Shown in pieces: positions 49,716-61,479 of a stretch of DNA of 64,000 nt. Numbering within the stretch: the first letter of the stretch is position 1; each line of letters opens with the position of its first letter. Both the position numbers and the translations under genes were made by a program. The stretch is from the NCBI GenBank assembly GCA_029204225.1, contig CM055103.1:45126380-45190379 (forward strand), read 5' to 3'. Under the pieces are notes generated by a model that saw only the letters and a list, made by a program, of their open reading frames with translations, made no database searches and had not been told where the DNA came from. The DNA is from Diphasiastrum complanatum. Taxonomy: Eukaryota > Streptophyta > Lycopodiopsida > Lycopodiales > Lycopodiaceae.

Positions 49716-52700
49716 CTATATTGATTTAAACATGGATCTTGGTATAGTTCCAATATTGGCTCTATGCTTGATGAAGGAACTTTTGCTCAAAGGTTTGGTG
49801 AGCATATCAGCAATACAAGATGATGTGTCGATATGATCCAAATTTATTTCCCCTCCAATGAGCTTATCTCTCATGAAGTGATGTGCAACTTTGATATGCT
49901 TGCTCCTTGCATGGAATATCGGGTTGTTGGCAAGGGCTTGGGCTGAAATGTTGTCACACATGATCATAGGTAGATCCTCTTCCAAGATTATCTTTAGTTC
50001 CGCTAGTAATCTCTTGATCCAAAGCAATTTCCTGTGTTGTTGTAGTGAGTGCCTTGTACTCAGCTTCACATGATGAGAGTGATACAATATCTTGCTTTTT
50101 GGAAATCCAAGATATCAAGTTTTTTCCAAGATATATGACATAAGCACTTGTAGATTTTTTATTTGCTCTATCACTTGCAAAATCCGAGTCAGAATAACCA
50201 ATAATAGAAAGATCTTCACTTTTATACAATAAACCAAAATCAAAAGTTTAAGATATATATCTAAGCACTCTCTTGGCCATTTTCCAATGATAAATAGTAG
50301 GATTTTGCATAGCCCAGCTCAACTTATGAACACTAAAGCTTATGTCAGGTCTAGTTATTGTGAGCCAAATTAAGGAGCCTACACCTTTCTTGAGTCACTA
50401 GGATTTAATCCTAGTAACTGTGATCCTTCCTTATATGTCAAGTTTTTTGATAAAGATATTGTCATTTTTCTTATTTATGTTGATGATATCATTCTGAGAG
50501 GAAGTAGTATCAAGTTAGTTGAGAAAACCAAGATTGCACTTGGAAAAGAGTTCAAGATGCAAGACCTTGGAAAAATTCACTATATTCTAGGATTAGAGAT
50601 TGACTTTCTTAAAGATAAAACTTTTGTATGTCAATCCAAGTATGCTCTTTCAATGTTAAAGAAGTTCAATATGTTGAATTGTAAGAGTTTGTCATGGATG
50701 AACCCAATAGGTTGATCCATATAAATCTCTTCTTCTAGATACCCATTTAGAAATGCATTAGAGACATCTAGTTGAAGAACTTGCCAATTGAAAAAACAAG
50801 CAAGAGAAATTATGATTCTAATTGATACTATCTTTGCAACTAGGGCAAAGGTCTCCTCATAATCAAGTCCATAAGCTTGAGAAAAACCTTTAGCACAAAG
50901 TCTAGCCTTGTACTTGTTGATTGTGCCATCTTGATTATACTTGACTCGAAAAACCACTTGCAATCAATGGTGTGCTTGTTGGATGGAAGATCCACAAGCT
51001 CCCATGTCTTGTTGGCCATCAAAGCATCATGGCAAAGTACCATTCCTTTAATTGTGTGCATCATATACATCCTTTGACTCATCATGTGAGATAAAATAAG
51101 CACAATTAGTGGAGTTGATTTCCACTTGCTTGCCTCTATCTTCATAAGTAAGCCTCCTAGGCTCGGATCTTTCTCTTTGATATCTCCTTGGTGAAAAGAT
51201 TCGAGGTGACTCCTCCTCAATTCTCGGCCCCATCTCTCTATAATAGTCTTCAAGGGTGATGATTGTAGTATCTTTGTGAGAATATTGAACTCGGCCTTCT
51301 CAAGAATGTATTTTTGATCCTCATGGAATATAACATCCCTACTCTCAATTGTAGTTAAGGTAGAGGGAACATAGATTCTGTAAGCTTTCTTGTTGGATGC
51401 ATATCCAACCATGATCCCTTTGATAGAATTAGGATCATCTCTTTTCCTCGTTTCCAAGGGCACATGAACAAAGCAAGTACAACCAAAAACTCTAAGGTGA
51501 TCTACCTTAGGTTTCTTCTTAAACAAGACTTCAAAGTGATTTTCCAACAAGTGCATTGTGAGGTCATCTATTGCACAAATAGTTTGCACAATTTATAGCT
51601 TCACCCCAATATTCAATAGGCAAAGAAGCTACTACTCGAATTGCTTTAGCACATTCACGTAAAGATTTGTTTTTCCTCTCAGCCACTCCATTTCGAGATG
51701 GAAAATAAGCACAAGAAAACTCTCTCTTTATTCTTTCACCTTCACAGTATTCATGAAACTTGTTGGAGATGTATTCACCTCCTCCATTACATCTTAAAGC
51801 TTTAACTTTGAAAAAGAACTATTTCTAACATCAGCTTTGAATATTAGGAAGTGATAAAAAACCATAGCCTTTGAAGAAAGTAGATACAACCAAGTATATC
51901 TAGTAAAGTCATCAATAAAGGTGACAAAACATGTTGCACCACCAATTCTTTTAGAAGAGGAAAAATGTACATCTGAGTGTACAAGCTCCAAAGGATGAGT
52001 AGTCTTTATAAAAGACCTCTGATATGGCTTTTTGTGTGACTTTGCATTGGCACAAGCCTCACAAGGCTTGAAATCTTTAGAAAGAAATTTTGGAAGACCA
52101 ATAGCCTTGACCTTCTTAACCATAGAACACATAAGTTTAAAGTTAGGATGACCCAACCTTCTATGCCACAGCTCCTCCTTAGATAACAAAGCAACTTCAC
52201 AAAGGTTTGCATTCTCATAAGAATTCAAATTAAAAATTCCACCACATCTAGATCCATCAGCAAGGATCTCTTCATTTTTCTTGATAAAACAAGTATTGGA
52301 GTTGAACTTTACATCACAACCATTATCAAGCAATTTTTCTACACTAATTAAGTTCTTTGTGAGTTTTGGAATGAAAAGAACATTAGAAAGTGCAAGAACT
52401 TTTGAAGAAGCAAGTTTCAATGAAATGTTGCCAGTTCCTTCTATTAGGCACTCATGATCATTAGCTGTATAAATAGATCTCTTGAGTCCTTTGTAAGGTA
52501 AGATTGAGTCAAATGACTCCTTTGAACAGCTCATATATGAAAAAGCTCCACTATCTATGTACCAAGCTCCATATTTCTTGAAAGGTGATGAAGAAAAACT
52601 GGACACCATGAGTGATCCTTCTCCATCACTTGCAACAGAATCTTCTTCAATCTCTTTGGAAAGATTAGCTTGCTTGTGTTGGTTTTTCTTCTTAAAGCAA

Positions 52701-53512
52701 TTAGAGGCATATTGCCCCTTCTTGCCACAGAAGAAACAATTCACTTTCTTCTTCTTGGTCTTTGAGTTAGAAGGATGAGATGTATCATCCTCTTCACCAT
52801 CTTTGTCTCGATCTTTGGCTTTGTCTTTATTGGATGCTTGAGAGAACTGGTTCTTACTCCTTCCTTTCTGCTTGCCTTTGACAAAGAGGGCTTTGTCACT
52901 TCCACCATGCTCGAGTTTGTTCATCCTGGAGAGTTTATAGCTTTGTCTAGATTCTTCAGAAAAAAGAATTCCTTGGAAAGTTTCTAGATTAGGCAACTCC
53001 TCCTTAATAGAAAAAGACTAAACAAGATTATCATAGTCATCTCTCAAGCCATTTAGTATGACTTGAACTAGCTCATCTTGGTTAATGGTAACACCAACAC
53101 AGGAAAGCTCTCTGTGTAAATCTTTAACTGTCAAAACATAGTTAGATGCACTCTCCTCACTTCTTTGGAAACTTTGGAAAATCTGATTCCTAAGAGTGAG
53201 TATTCTAGAAGTATTCTTTGCTTCACAGATGGTCTTTAGTGCATCCCAAGCTTTTTTGGCTGTAGTGCAAGATCCTATCTCTCTCATAATTTCATTAGAT
53301 ACATTTATCTTAATGAAATGTAGAGCCATTCTAGCTCTTTTCTTATACTTAAGAATTTCAGCCTGTGCTTGAGGCTCCTCCTCAATACCAAGCACAATAT
53401 CCATAACATCCTGGAGTATCGAAATAGACTCCATTCTGAACTTCCAAATTGAGTAATTAGAAGTGTTTAGTCTTTCACTGGATTCTAGAAGATATCCTCC
53501 CTGAGATGCCAT
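49716..53512 (-). pseudogene. Defective copia gag-pol of nested element
   Basis: Gag starts at 53512 (MASQGGYLLESSERLNTSNY, UBN2 type), with TAG at about 53016 where sister copies have Gln. Same frame continues: knuckle CFFCGKKGQYASNC (about 52735-52695), protease YIDSGAFSYMS (Ser in place of the usual second Ser-Ser/His pattern), HRRLGH/CEAC, integrase HSDVHF, then a frameshift near 51840. Integrase continues (GEYISNKFHEYCEG, NGVAERKNKSL), then the frameshifted linker shared with the element at 55958-59013, RT motif A (LQLDVSNAFLNG, about 50770), an inverted RT block (50384-50689) and RNase H (GYSDSDFASDRANKKSTSAY, then a frameshift at about 50050, CDNISAQALANN) ending at 49716. Not able to encode a working polyprotein. 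Confidence 0.9.
50384..50689 (+). pseudogene. Inverted RT segment inside nested copia element
   Basis: The plus strand encodes SLYVKFFDKDIVIFLIYVDD and then GKEFKMQDLGKIHYILGLEI, the RT active-site region, while all flanking pol sequence is on the minus strand. It matches the reverse complement of about 56102-56405 in the sister element. About 90 bp on the left and about 75 bp on the right present in the sister are missing at the inversion edges. Confidence 0.92.
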
Positions 53513-54268
53513 TTTATTGAAGACTTCTTAGTTATTGGACTGAGATATGTTTGAGCTTGCTCCAATTAGACTTACAGTTGCTGCTCTCTTTTACTATAGG
53601 TATTTTCAAGGATGTACTAACTTCCTATGTGAAACACTTGCAACTGTATTTGAGATGACTCTCAAATATTCCACAAAACAAGTTGTCTAGATCAGACACA
53701 CAAAGTGGATTGAGACACTTTGGCTAGTTTGAATCCTACTTTTGGCACATGTGAAATGCTTCAAAAGAAAACACAATTGAATCTCAGAAGTCTCAAAAGG
53801 TGTTCATTACTTCAAACTCAGTCTTGATCTTCAGTTTCTTGTGTAGGATGCTCAAAACAATGGATTCAGGACAAAGCATGATTAAATCAAATCAAAATGT
53901 TGTCACTCAGATTTTGGAGCTATCCCTATCCTCTTTAAGAGCTTATAACTCTTGCTAGACACATCAGATTGATTTGGTTTCAATTCCTATGAAAAGCACA
54001 GATCATAAGCTTTCCATCAAGCTATAAGACTGCCATGTTTGGATCTATAATCAAGGAGAACAAAGGGATTGAAAATATCTGATTTTCACACGTGCGAAAT
54101 TCCAGAATTTTGTACTACCATATTTCAGGTCTGAAAATTCAGTTCCAATCCGATTTGATCCAAATACACTTCAGAGAAAGGTGAGAAAAAGTGCAAAACT
54201 GATTTTTTGCTTGATTTAGCTCTCAATTTCTTGTACAATCAGATATGTTAGCATGCAAAGCCTAATTT
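53513..54268 (-). other. Leader of nested copia element
   Basis: About 0.75 kb, no coding frame; lies between the primer site and gag. Confidence 0.65.
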
Positions 54269-54281
54269 GGCTCTGATACCA
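54269..54281 (-). promoter_or_regulatory. Primer-binding site of nested element
   Basis: The minus strand reads TGGTATCAGAGCC directly after the LTR end TTTTTGTCA. Confidence 0.94.
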
Positions 54282-55168
54282 TGACAAAAATTTCTAGAAT
54301 TCACACGTGTGGGGAATGTCCACAAGTATGATGGATCTAATTAAGCATTGTGATTAGCACAGTAACCTGATTCTAGATTGATTAGCAAGATCTAGTTCAG
54401 AAGAAATGGCTTAACCACAATCTAGCATGCTAAGCAACTAAATATGATAGCAATGAATCAATAATGAGCAAAAGTACAAGATATCAGTGTATAAGCATTA
54501 GCTTCAACATGAGTTAGAGAGAGAAAGATAGAGAGATAACAAGCAAAATAGTTTAGATCCAAAATGCTTCTTGGTTTCCAAGGGGAGGCTCGAACCTGAG
54601 ACCAAAGAAATTTTGGATGTCAAGCTAACCAACTGAGCCAACCCCTCATGATTTAGATCCAAAATGGCATGAGGTAGCTACAAAACTTTGGTTCTTCATC
54701 ATTGATTGTGATACACATATTTATGGAGTTTGAGGTAGCTTGAGGTAGAACCACATTCATTCATTACAAAATGACATCTAAAGTGACATCTAGAGTCTAT
54801 GTGACATTTGTCACTTTCCATGCATGAAATTCTACCAACTTTTTACAAGTGTGCTAGTTCTAACTAACAAACTACAAATCATCATGCATGTGTCCATTAC
54901 ACTTTGTGCATGCCTTGCATGTCACTATGGATCACTTACAATTAATGCATGTGAATTGCCACGACTTTCTACAAGCATGACTTTGCTAATTCTATGTCTA
55001 CAAACTATATGCAAGTTGTATTCTTCAATCTAGACATTACATAACCATGTAGCTCGAGTTCTATGTAGGCCAAACTTGGCATTTTGCATTTATGAGCTAC
55101 ATACTTGCATGGTACAACATTTGTAGCAAGCCAAGAAATCAATATGGATTGTTTTTCTAATTTTAGCA
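54282..55168 (-). repeat. 5' LTR of nested copia element
   Basis: 887 bp, of which 100 bp are the tRNA-like insertion and its duplication; without it the length is 787 bp, close to the 794 bp of the other LTR. Confidence 0.9.
54567..54651 (-). mobile_element. 85-bp tRNA-derived retroposon (mini-SINE)
   Basis: The minus strand reads GAGGGGTTGGCTCAGTTGG..., with an A-box-like TGGCTCAGTTGG and, about 32 nt further on, a B-box-like GGTTCGAGCC, then CTCCCC that can pair with the 5' GGGG. This is the layout of a tRNA or tRNA-derived SINE. It is flanked by 15-bp direct repeats TTTAGATCCAAAATG (54552-54566 and 54652-54666), typical of target-primed retroposition. The matching site at about 49170 in the other LTR has no insert and a single copy of the target. 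The anticodon arm is not a clean stem and no CCA or poly-A tail is present, so I do not call a functional tRNA. Confidence 0.82.
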
Positions 55169-55237
55169 TGTGGGACCCACTTATCTACATAATTTACATT
55201 ATTCTACATGGCTAGATTTGCCAACATTGGCAATTTT
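55169..55237 (-). repeat. LTR-Z copy, right part
   Basis: TGTGGGACCCACTTATCTAC through GCAATTTTTCACA completes the LTR interrupted at 48904; compare 33486-33557. Confidence 0.8.
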
Positions 55238-55957
55238 TCACATCTTGACCTTCTGATATCTCATGCTGCTCCTGATAATGATGTGCACTCTCCCTTGAGC
55301 TAGGTCTTAAAAATTTCCTAACCTCGAGCCTCAGAAAACAATAGCAGTTATCATGGACTTGAATTATCTCTCTTTTAAAGGATTCTACAAAAGGGCCATC
55401 CGATTTTGTTTTGTAAGTGTTCAACAACACCCCATTTAGTCGAGGATGACCAAACTACCGGCCCTGGCTAGAATGTCATCAAAGTCGGGGGCCCTAGTTG
55501 TCGTTGCAGTCTCGTCTTTTTCCACCAAGGGGTGGGTGCTACAAACACACAAGAACAAGAAAATGACATCACCATAATGTGATTCACATTGAGCAACAAA
55601 AAAAATAAGTGTCTTGTTTCCCTTTTAATAATAACATATGTCTTCTTGATATTGTAGATAGTGGGGATACTGATCACTCGGTGAATTTGTTCACACTTAA
55701 TAATACGATAGGTAGCATTATTCTACATTGAGTTCAATAGAGTGTGCATGTGTTACATCTTGCATGCACGAGTTTTAATGTTATAGGTTCTGGAGCACTT
55801 TATTTTTTTAAGGGGATAGAACTTTGATAACAGAGTATCGTCACACAGATCTTCACCTGTCTCAAATGCAAAAGTGTATAGAGTTTCATCCTTCTCTACC
55901 CTAGCCTCTTCCCTCATTGTTTTCTCTTTTTGAGGCCCTTTAGCTTCATCACCTTCC
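55238..55957. other. Non-coding junction region
   Basis: No purine tract follows the LTR end, so this is flank rather than element interior. A short TAATAATACGATAGGTAGC stretch and small frames have no recognisable identity. The C-terminal 60 residues of the frame that ends at 55753 (EGDEAKGPQKEKTMREEARV...) derive from this flank, not from copia. Confidence 0.45.
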
Positions 55958-58900
55958 ACACTAAAGCTTATGTTAGGTCTAGTTATTGTGAGCCAAATTA
56001 AGGAGCCTATAAGACTCCTAAAAAGTGTGATGTACACGAAGGATCTTTCATCACCTTTGTTAGGGTCTTTTACATTTTGCTCCATAGGAGTTTCTATACT
56101 CTTACAATCTAACATATTGAACTTTTTTAACATTGAAAGAGCATACTTGGATTGACATACAAAAGCTTTATCTTTAAGAAAGTCAATCTCTAATCCTAGA
56201 ATGTAGTGAATTTTTCCAAGATCTTGCATCTTGAACTCTTTTCCAAGTGCAATCTTGGTTTCCTCAACTAACTTGATACAACTTCCTGTTAAAATGATAT
56301 CATCAAGATAAATAAGAAGGATGACAATATATTTATCAAAAAACTTGACATATAAGGAATGGTCATAGTTACTAAGATTAAATCCTAGTGACTCAAGAAA
56401 GGTGTTAAGTCGAGAATACCATGACCTTGGAGCTTGCTTTAATCCATAGACTTTTGAAGAGCAAGCAAACTTTGTCTTTGTCATGGATGAACCCAATGGC
56501 TGATCCATATATATTATGATTCTAATTGATACCATCTTCGCAACTGGAGCAAAAGTCTCCTCATAATCAAGTCCATAAACTTGAGAAAAACCTTTAGCAC
56601 AAAGTCTAGCCTTGTACTTGTTTATTGCGCCATCTTGATTATACTTGACTCGAAAAACCACTTGCAACCAATGGTGTGCTTGTTGGATGGAAGATCCACA
56701 AGCCCATGTCTTGTTGGCCATCAAAGCATCATGGCAAGGTACCATTCCTTTAATTGAGTGCATCATATACATCCTTTGACTCATCATGTGAAATAAAATA
56801 AGCACAATTAGTGGAGTTGATTTCCACTTGCTTGCCTCTATCTTCATAAGTAAGCCTCCTAGGCTCGGATCTTTCTCTTTGAAATCTCCTTGGTGAAAAG
56901 ATTCGAGGTGACTCCTCCTCAATTCTCGGCCCCATCTCTCTATAATAGTCTTCAAGGGTGATGATTGTAGTATCTTTGTGAGAATATTGAACTCGGCCTT
57001 CTCAAGAATGTATTTTTGATCCTCATGGAATATAACATCCCTACTCTCAATTGTAGTTGAGGTAGAGGGAACATAGATTCTGTAAGCTTTCTTGTTGGAT
57101 GCATATCCAACCATGATCCCTTTAATAGATTTAGGATCATCTCTTTTCCTTGTTTCCAAGGGCACATGAACAAAGCAAGCACAACCAAAAATTCTAAGGT
57201 GACCTACCTTAGGTTTCTTCTTAAACAAGACTTCAAAAGGTGATTTTCTAGCAAGTGCATTGTGAGGTGATCTATTGCACACATAGTTTGCACAATTTAT
57301 AGCTTCACCCCAATATCCAATAGGCAAAGAAGCTTCAACTTGGATTGCTTTAGCACATTCACATAAAGATCTGTTTTTCCTCTTAGCAACTCCATTTTGA
57401 GATGGAGAATAAGCACAAGAAAACTCTCTCTTTATTCCTTCACCTTCACAATATTCATGAAACTTGTTTGAGATGTATTCACTTCCTCCATCACATCTTA
57501 AAGCTCTAACTTTGAAAGAAAATTGTTTCTCAACATAAGCTTTGAAGATTAGGAAGTGATCAAATACCAAAGCTTTTGAAGAAAGTAGATACAACCAAGT
57601 ATATCTAGTAAAGTCATCAATAAAGGTGACAAAACATGTTGCACCACCAATACTTTTAGAAGAGGAAAAATGTACATCCGAGTGTATAAGCTCCAAGGGA
57701 TGAGTAGTCTTGACAAAAGACTTCTGATATGGCTTTCTGTGTGATTTTGCAATAGCACAAGCCTCACAAGGCTTGAAATCTTTGGAAAGAGATTTTGGAA
57801 GACCAATAGCCTTCACTTTCTTGACCATAGAAGACATAGATTTAAAGTTAGGATGTCCCAATCTTCTATGCCACAACTCCTCCTTAGATAACAAAGCAAC
57901 TTCACAAAGGTTTGCATTCTCATAAGAATTTAACTTAAAAATTGCACCACATCTAGATCCATGAACTAGGATCTCATCATTTTTCTTGATAACGCAAGTA
58001 TTGGAGTTGAACTTTACATCACAACCATTATCAAGCAACTTTCCCACACTATTCAAGCTCTTTGTAAGCTTTGGAATGAAAAGAACATTAGAAAGTGCGA
58101 GAACTTTTGAAGAAGCAAGTTTCAATGGAATGTTGCCAATTCCTTCTATAGAACATTCATGATCATTAGCAGTGTAAATAGATCTCTTAAGTCCTTTGTA
58201 AGGTACAATTGAGTCAAATGACTCCTTTGAACAACACATATGTGAAGAAGCTCCACTATCTATGTACCAAGCTCCATCTTTCTTGAAAGGTGATGAAGAA
58301 AAATTGGACACCATGAGTGACCCTTCTCCATCACTTGCAACAAAATCTTCTTCATTCTCATTGGAAAGATTTGCTTGCTTGAGTTGGTTTTTCTTCTTAA
58401 AGCAATTAGAGGCATAGTGCCTCTTCTTGCCACAGGAAAAAAACTTCACTTTCTTCTTCTTGGTCTTTGAAGTAGAGGGATGAGATGAATCATTCTCTTC
58501 ACCATCTTTGTCTCAATCTTTGGCTTTATCTTTCTTGGATGCTTGGGAGAACTAGTTCTTACTCCTTTCTTTATGCTTGTCTTTGACAAAGAGGGCTTTG
58601 TCACTTCCACCATACTCGAGTTTGTTCATCTTGGAAAGGTTATAGCTTTGCCTAGATTCTTCAGAAATAAGAATTCCTTGGAGAGTTTCTAGATTAGGCC
58701 ACTCCTCCTTAATGGCAAAAGTCAGAACAAGATTATCATAGTCATATTTCAAGCCATTTAAAATGACTTGAACTAGCTCACCTTGGTTAATAGTAACACC
58801 AACACAAGAAAGCTCTCTATGTAAATCTTTAACTCTCAGAACATAGTTTGATACACATTCTTCACTTCTTTGAAAACTTTGGAAAATTTGATTCCTAAGA

Positions 58901-59013
58901 GTGAGTATTCTAGAAGTATTATTTGCTTCATAGATGGACTTAAGTGCATCCCAAGCATCTTTGGCTATAGTGCAAGATCCTACCTCTCTCAAAATTTCAT
59001 TAGATACATTCTC
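55958..59013 (-). pseudogene. LTR-less copia fragment, sister of nested element
   Basis: Minus-strand Gag from about 59013 (NVSNEILREVGSC) with stops TAG (about 58554) and TGA (about 58514), then a frame to 55753: knuckle with Cys changes (FSCGKKRHYASNC), protease YIDSGASSHM, HRRLGH/CEAC, integrase HSDVHF, RCDGGSEY and NGVAKRKNRSL, the disrupted linker, RT without motif A (RIIIYMDQPLG is joined directly), GLKQAPRSW, YLDD in place of YVDD, LGLEIDFLKDKAF, and an abrupt end at TRPNISFSV (about 55958). The gag N-terminus, RNase H, leader and both LTRs are missing. Confidence 0.9.
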
Positions 59014-59690
59014 TGTATTTCTTTTGAATAGTTTTTGTTCATTTTATTTTATCATCTATCTCGGGACACTGTAAGGTCACTAAGTAATAGTTTAAAAGAC
59101 ACACATGGTCCTGAATAGATCGAATTGGTTTTCTTCAGTTCGTGCTCTTTGTCCAGGGTGTCTTTTCGTTACAGGGACAAACAGATTTCTTTCGTCCTCC
59201 GTTTCGTCATGGAGCGCCAAGGAATGGTTGCACGAGTTCACCATTTCCCACAAAATTTGACTTCTAGTCCTTTCTTTGGACTTCTAGTCATGGCCCTCAT
59301 ACTCCCTCACAAAGATAGAATGGAGATAAGATGAGATTCTATCAAAAAATAATCAAATCAAGTCAATTTTTACAAGATTTTGTACAACTAAATGACTAAA
59401 TCTCTCTCCCTCTTCTAATTATTCTTCAAGACCAATAAAACACATTTAAAGGGCTTGAACTCAGCCCCAATTGATTAGATCTCATGACACTAAGCCAAAT
59501 CTAATTGATGGCAAAAAAACTTTGAAGCTTTTCCTTGAATTAGCACCAAAAAACTCATCACGATGATGTATAGTCAAATTGTTTGGATCTTATGAATAAT
59601 GAAGATTAAATGCAGGTTTACAGGTTCCTACATGTTTAGAGGTGCCCACATGTTTAGATAGTATGGCTACGGACCCTCACCAATTTTGGA
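59014..59690. other. Non-coding region, no recognised feature
   Basis: A 69-codon plus frame (59125-59334) has no domain. The region begins where the copia gag is cut. Confidence 0.4.
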
Positions 59691-59820
59691 TTGCAAATCT
59701 TCACACTAAGACTTGATTTCAACTCGCCCTCACAAGATCACTAGTTTTCTAGCAACAAACTTGCTAAAAATGGATTGTCCTTCATCATTTATTATCGTCT
59801 TCTACTTGGCTTTGATACCA
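59691..59820 (-). repeat. LTR-Z element leader with primer-binding site
   Basis: The minus strand at 59820-59808 reads TGGTATCAAAGCC, one base from the initiator-tRNA-Met site, directly after the LTR end (TCTCAACA). Left of it is a leader like 48181-48281. Confidence 0.75.
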
Positions 59821-60215
59821 TGTTGAGAATATAGTACTTAGGACCATAAATGAGCCTAGAAAAGACTCCAAGAGTGATTGATTGATTGATCCACCTATCT
59901 ATTGCAAAATTAGTCACCAATTTCTTGATCTAGATTAGCAATTTAGGATCCCACAATCAAGAGCAATCAAATACAATGATCAAACATGAAAATATGACCT
60001 CACATGTGTGTGGTACGACCTCCAATACAGCCTGTTACCAGAGGATGAAAATAATCCAGCTTAGTTTGCAATGGAAGCATAAAATCACAGACAAATGTAG
60101 AGGCAACTCAAGATTGTTAATTTGCTCTCAAAATTCTATTTCCTCACTATGGAATGATAGATTGTATGTACAATTATTACCCGATTTTGGGAATGGTATG
60201 GAATATTCTAACGTC
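59821..60215 (-). repeat. Truncated LTR-Z copy
   Basis: Starts TGTTGAGAATATAGTACTTA, follows LTR-Z for about 395 bp (CTCACATGTGTGTGGTACGACC, CCTCACTATGGAATGA) and is lost at about 60215. Confidence 0.7.
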
Positions 60216-60689
60216 GGCAAAAGGTGATGCAAAAAATGCGCTCAAAAAAATGCAAATTTCAGCTAAATCTCTGGTGACAAACTGATAAAAGGTCTCTTGA
60301 ATGATTCGCAAAACTTTTTTCGAAACTCAAATTATTTATATTCGAAAATAATTTGTGTTGGATCAATCAAGCTTTGTAACACAACCAAATGAAACAAGAC
60401 AAAATCTAAACAAAAACGAAACAAAACAAAGCGAAGCGAAACTTAAACGAGCTATGACATTGATTCATGCTGGAAGCATACAGATCGCAAAACGAGACGA
60501 AATAAAATGAAAGAATTCGTGACAAGATCAATCGAGCTCTGTAACGAGACGAGACAAAACCAAATGAAACGAAACGAAAATTAAACTTAAGTGAGCCTCT
60601 GAAATTGATTTACGCTTATAGCCAAGTGATCGCGAAGCGAAACATGAAGCAAAATGAAGCGAAAGCATTCACGAACAAAATCAGTTTGT
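60216..60689. repeat. Two-copy tandem repeat, about 170-bp unit
   Basis: GATCAATCAAGCTTTGTAAC (60362) and GATCAATCGAGCTCTGTAAC (60525) begin two similar units rich in GAAACGAAAC-like short motifs and ending GAAAGAATTCGTGA or GAAAGCATTCACGA. No coding content. Confidence 0.75.
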
Positions 60690-61479
60690 TGGAAATTCAG
60701 ATATGATTGTTGGTCACTGCCAGCTATATCATTCCTACAATCCTTCAGAGAGTAGACAGACACTGCTGATCTACGTTAACAGATTAATATAGCATTCAAT
60801 GAAATCAAACTAATGTGCGAAATTGAATGAACAAGTGAATCAGACACATGAATAATATCAGACAAAAATTCATTTGAGATCATACAATTGTATAGAATAA
60901 CATGTGCAAAATAGCTACAATATTACGTATTGATCTTCTTGAATTTTAGCAGCACTGCATCACAGATCCACGCAGTGCATTGGTGTGAGAGAATACAATG
61001 TTCTCGCAGATCGTGTCTTGCTTACTAGTGGACTTTTGGATCTACTGATCCTCTCAAAAGATTGTCTCGCTCACAAGTAGACTGTATTTAGAATATTTTC
61101 ATCTCCTTTTGCCTACTAGCTTAGTATTATGCATCAAACAAAAAGTATATATTTACAAACAATTTCATGTCATGTCGTGTAACTTCCAGATTAGAAAGAT
61201 GAAACATCTACAACTAATCACGAATTACAAGATTGGCTGATTAGCCACGATCTAGAGTACTTATGCTGATGTCATGATATCTGATCAAATATTTGTACCC
61301 CATGGTACTTGGCTGATCTTCTTGATCGATTGAGGAGCACTACTGCTTTTGTGTCGTGTCGTGTCGTCTTTTGTCAAAAATTCAAGATTGAAAGCTAGTA
61401 AAGCTTTGGCATTAAAAATATTTTGTTTCTTCAGCTCTTTCTCAAAGCATGATAGCTTGACGACTCCAAGACTACTCTT
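60690..61479 (-). other. Possible 3' LTR of copia RNase H remnant
   Basis: Starts TGTTGGAAATTCAG after the tandem repeat and continues to the RNase H end at 61480. The position fits a 3' LTR of that minus-strand element, but there is no second copy to define it. Confidence 0.35.

Larger units (their letters stand above)
48905..55168 (-). mobile_element. Ty1/copia element nested in LTR-Z
   Basis: LTRs 48905-49698 and 54282-55168 start TGACAAAAATTTC and end TTTTAACA or TTTTAGCA. Flanks TCTGG (48900-48904) and TGTGG (55169-55173) are a target duplication with one change; the host LTR is continuous across it. Internal part: gag to RNase H on the minus strand with one stop, several frameshifts and an inverted RT segment. 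A tRNA-like retroposon sits in the 5' LTR only. Confidence 0.92.

Noticed and set aside
54567-54651. Functional tRNA gene on the minus strand
   Set aside because: A and B boxes are present, but the anticodon arm does not form a clean stem and the unit is flanked by a 15-bp target duplication, so a retroposon is the better reading.
55753-55957. Unusual C-terminal extension of the copia pol frame (EGDEAKGPQKEKT...)
   Set aside because: The RT sequence stops abruptly at 55958 and the tail is read from unrelated flanking DNA, so it is a truncation read-through and not a new domain.
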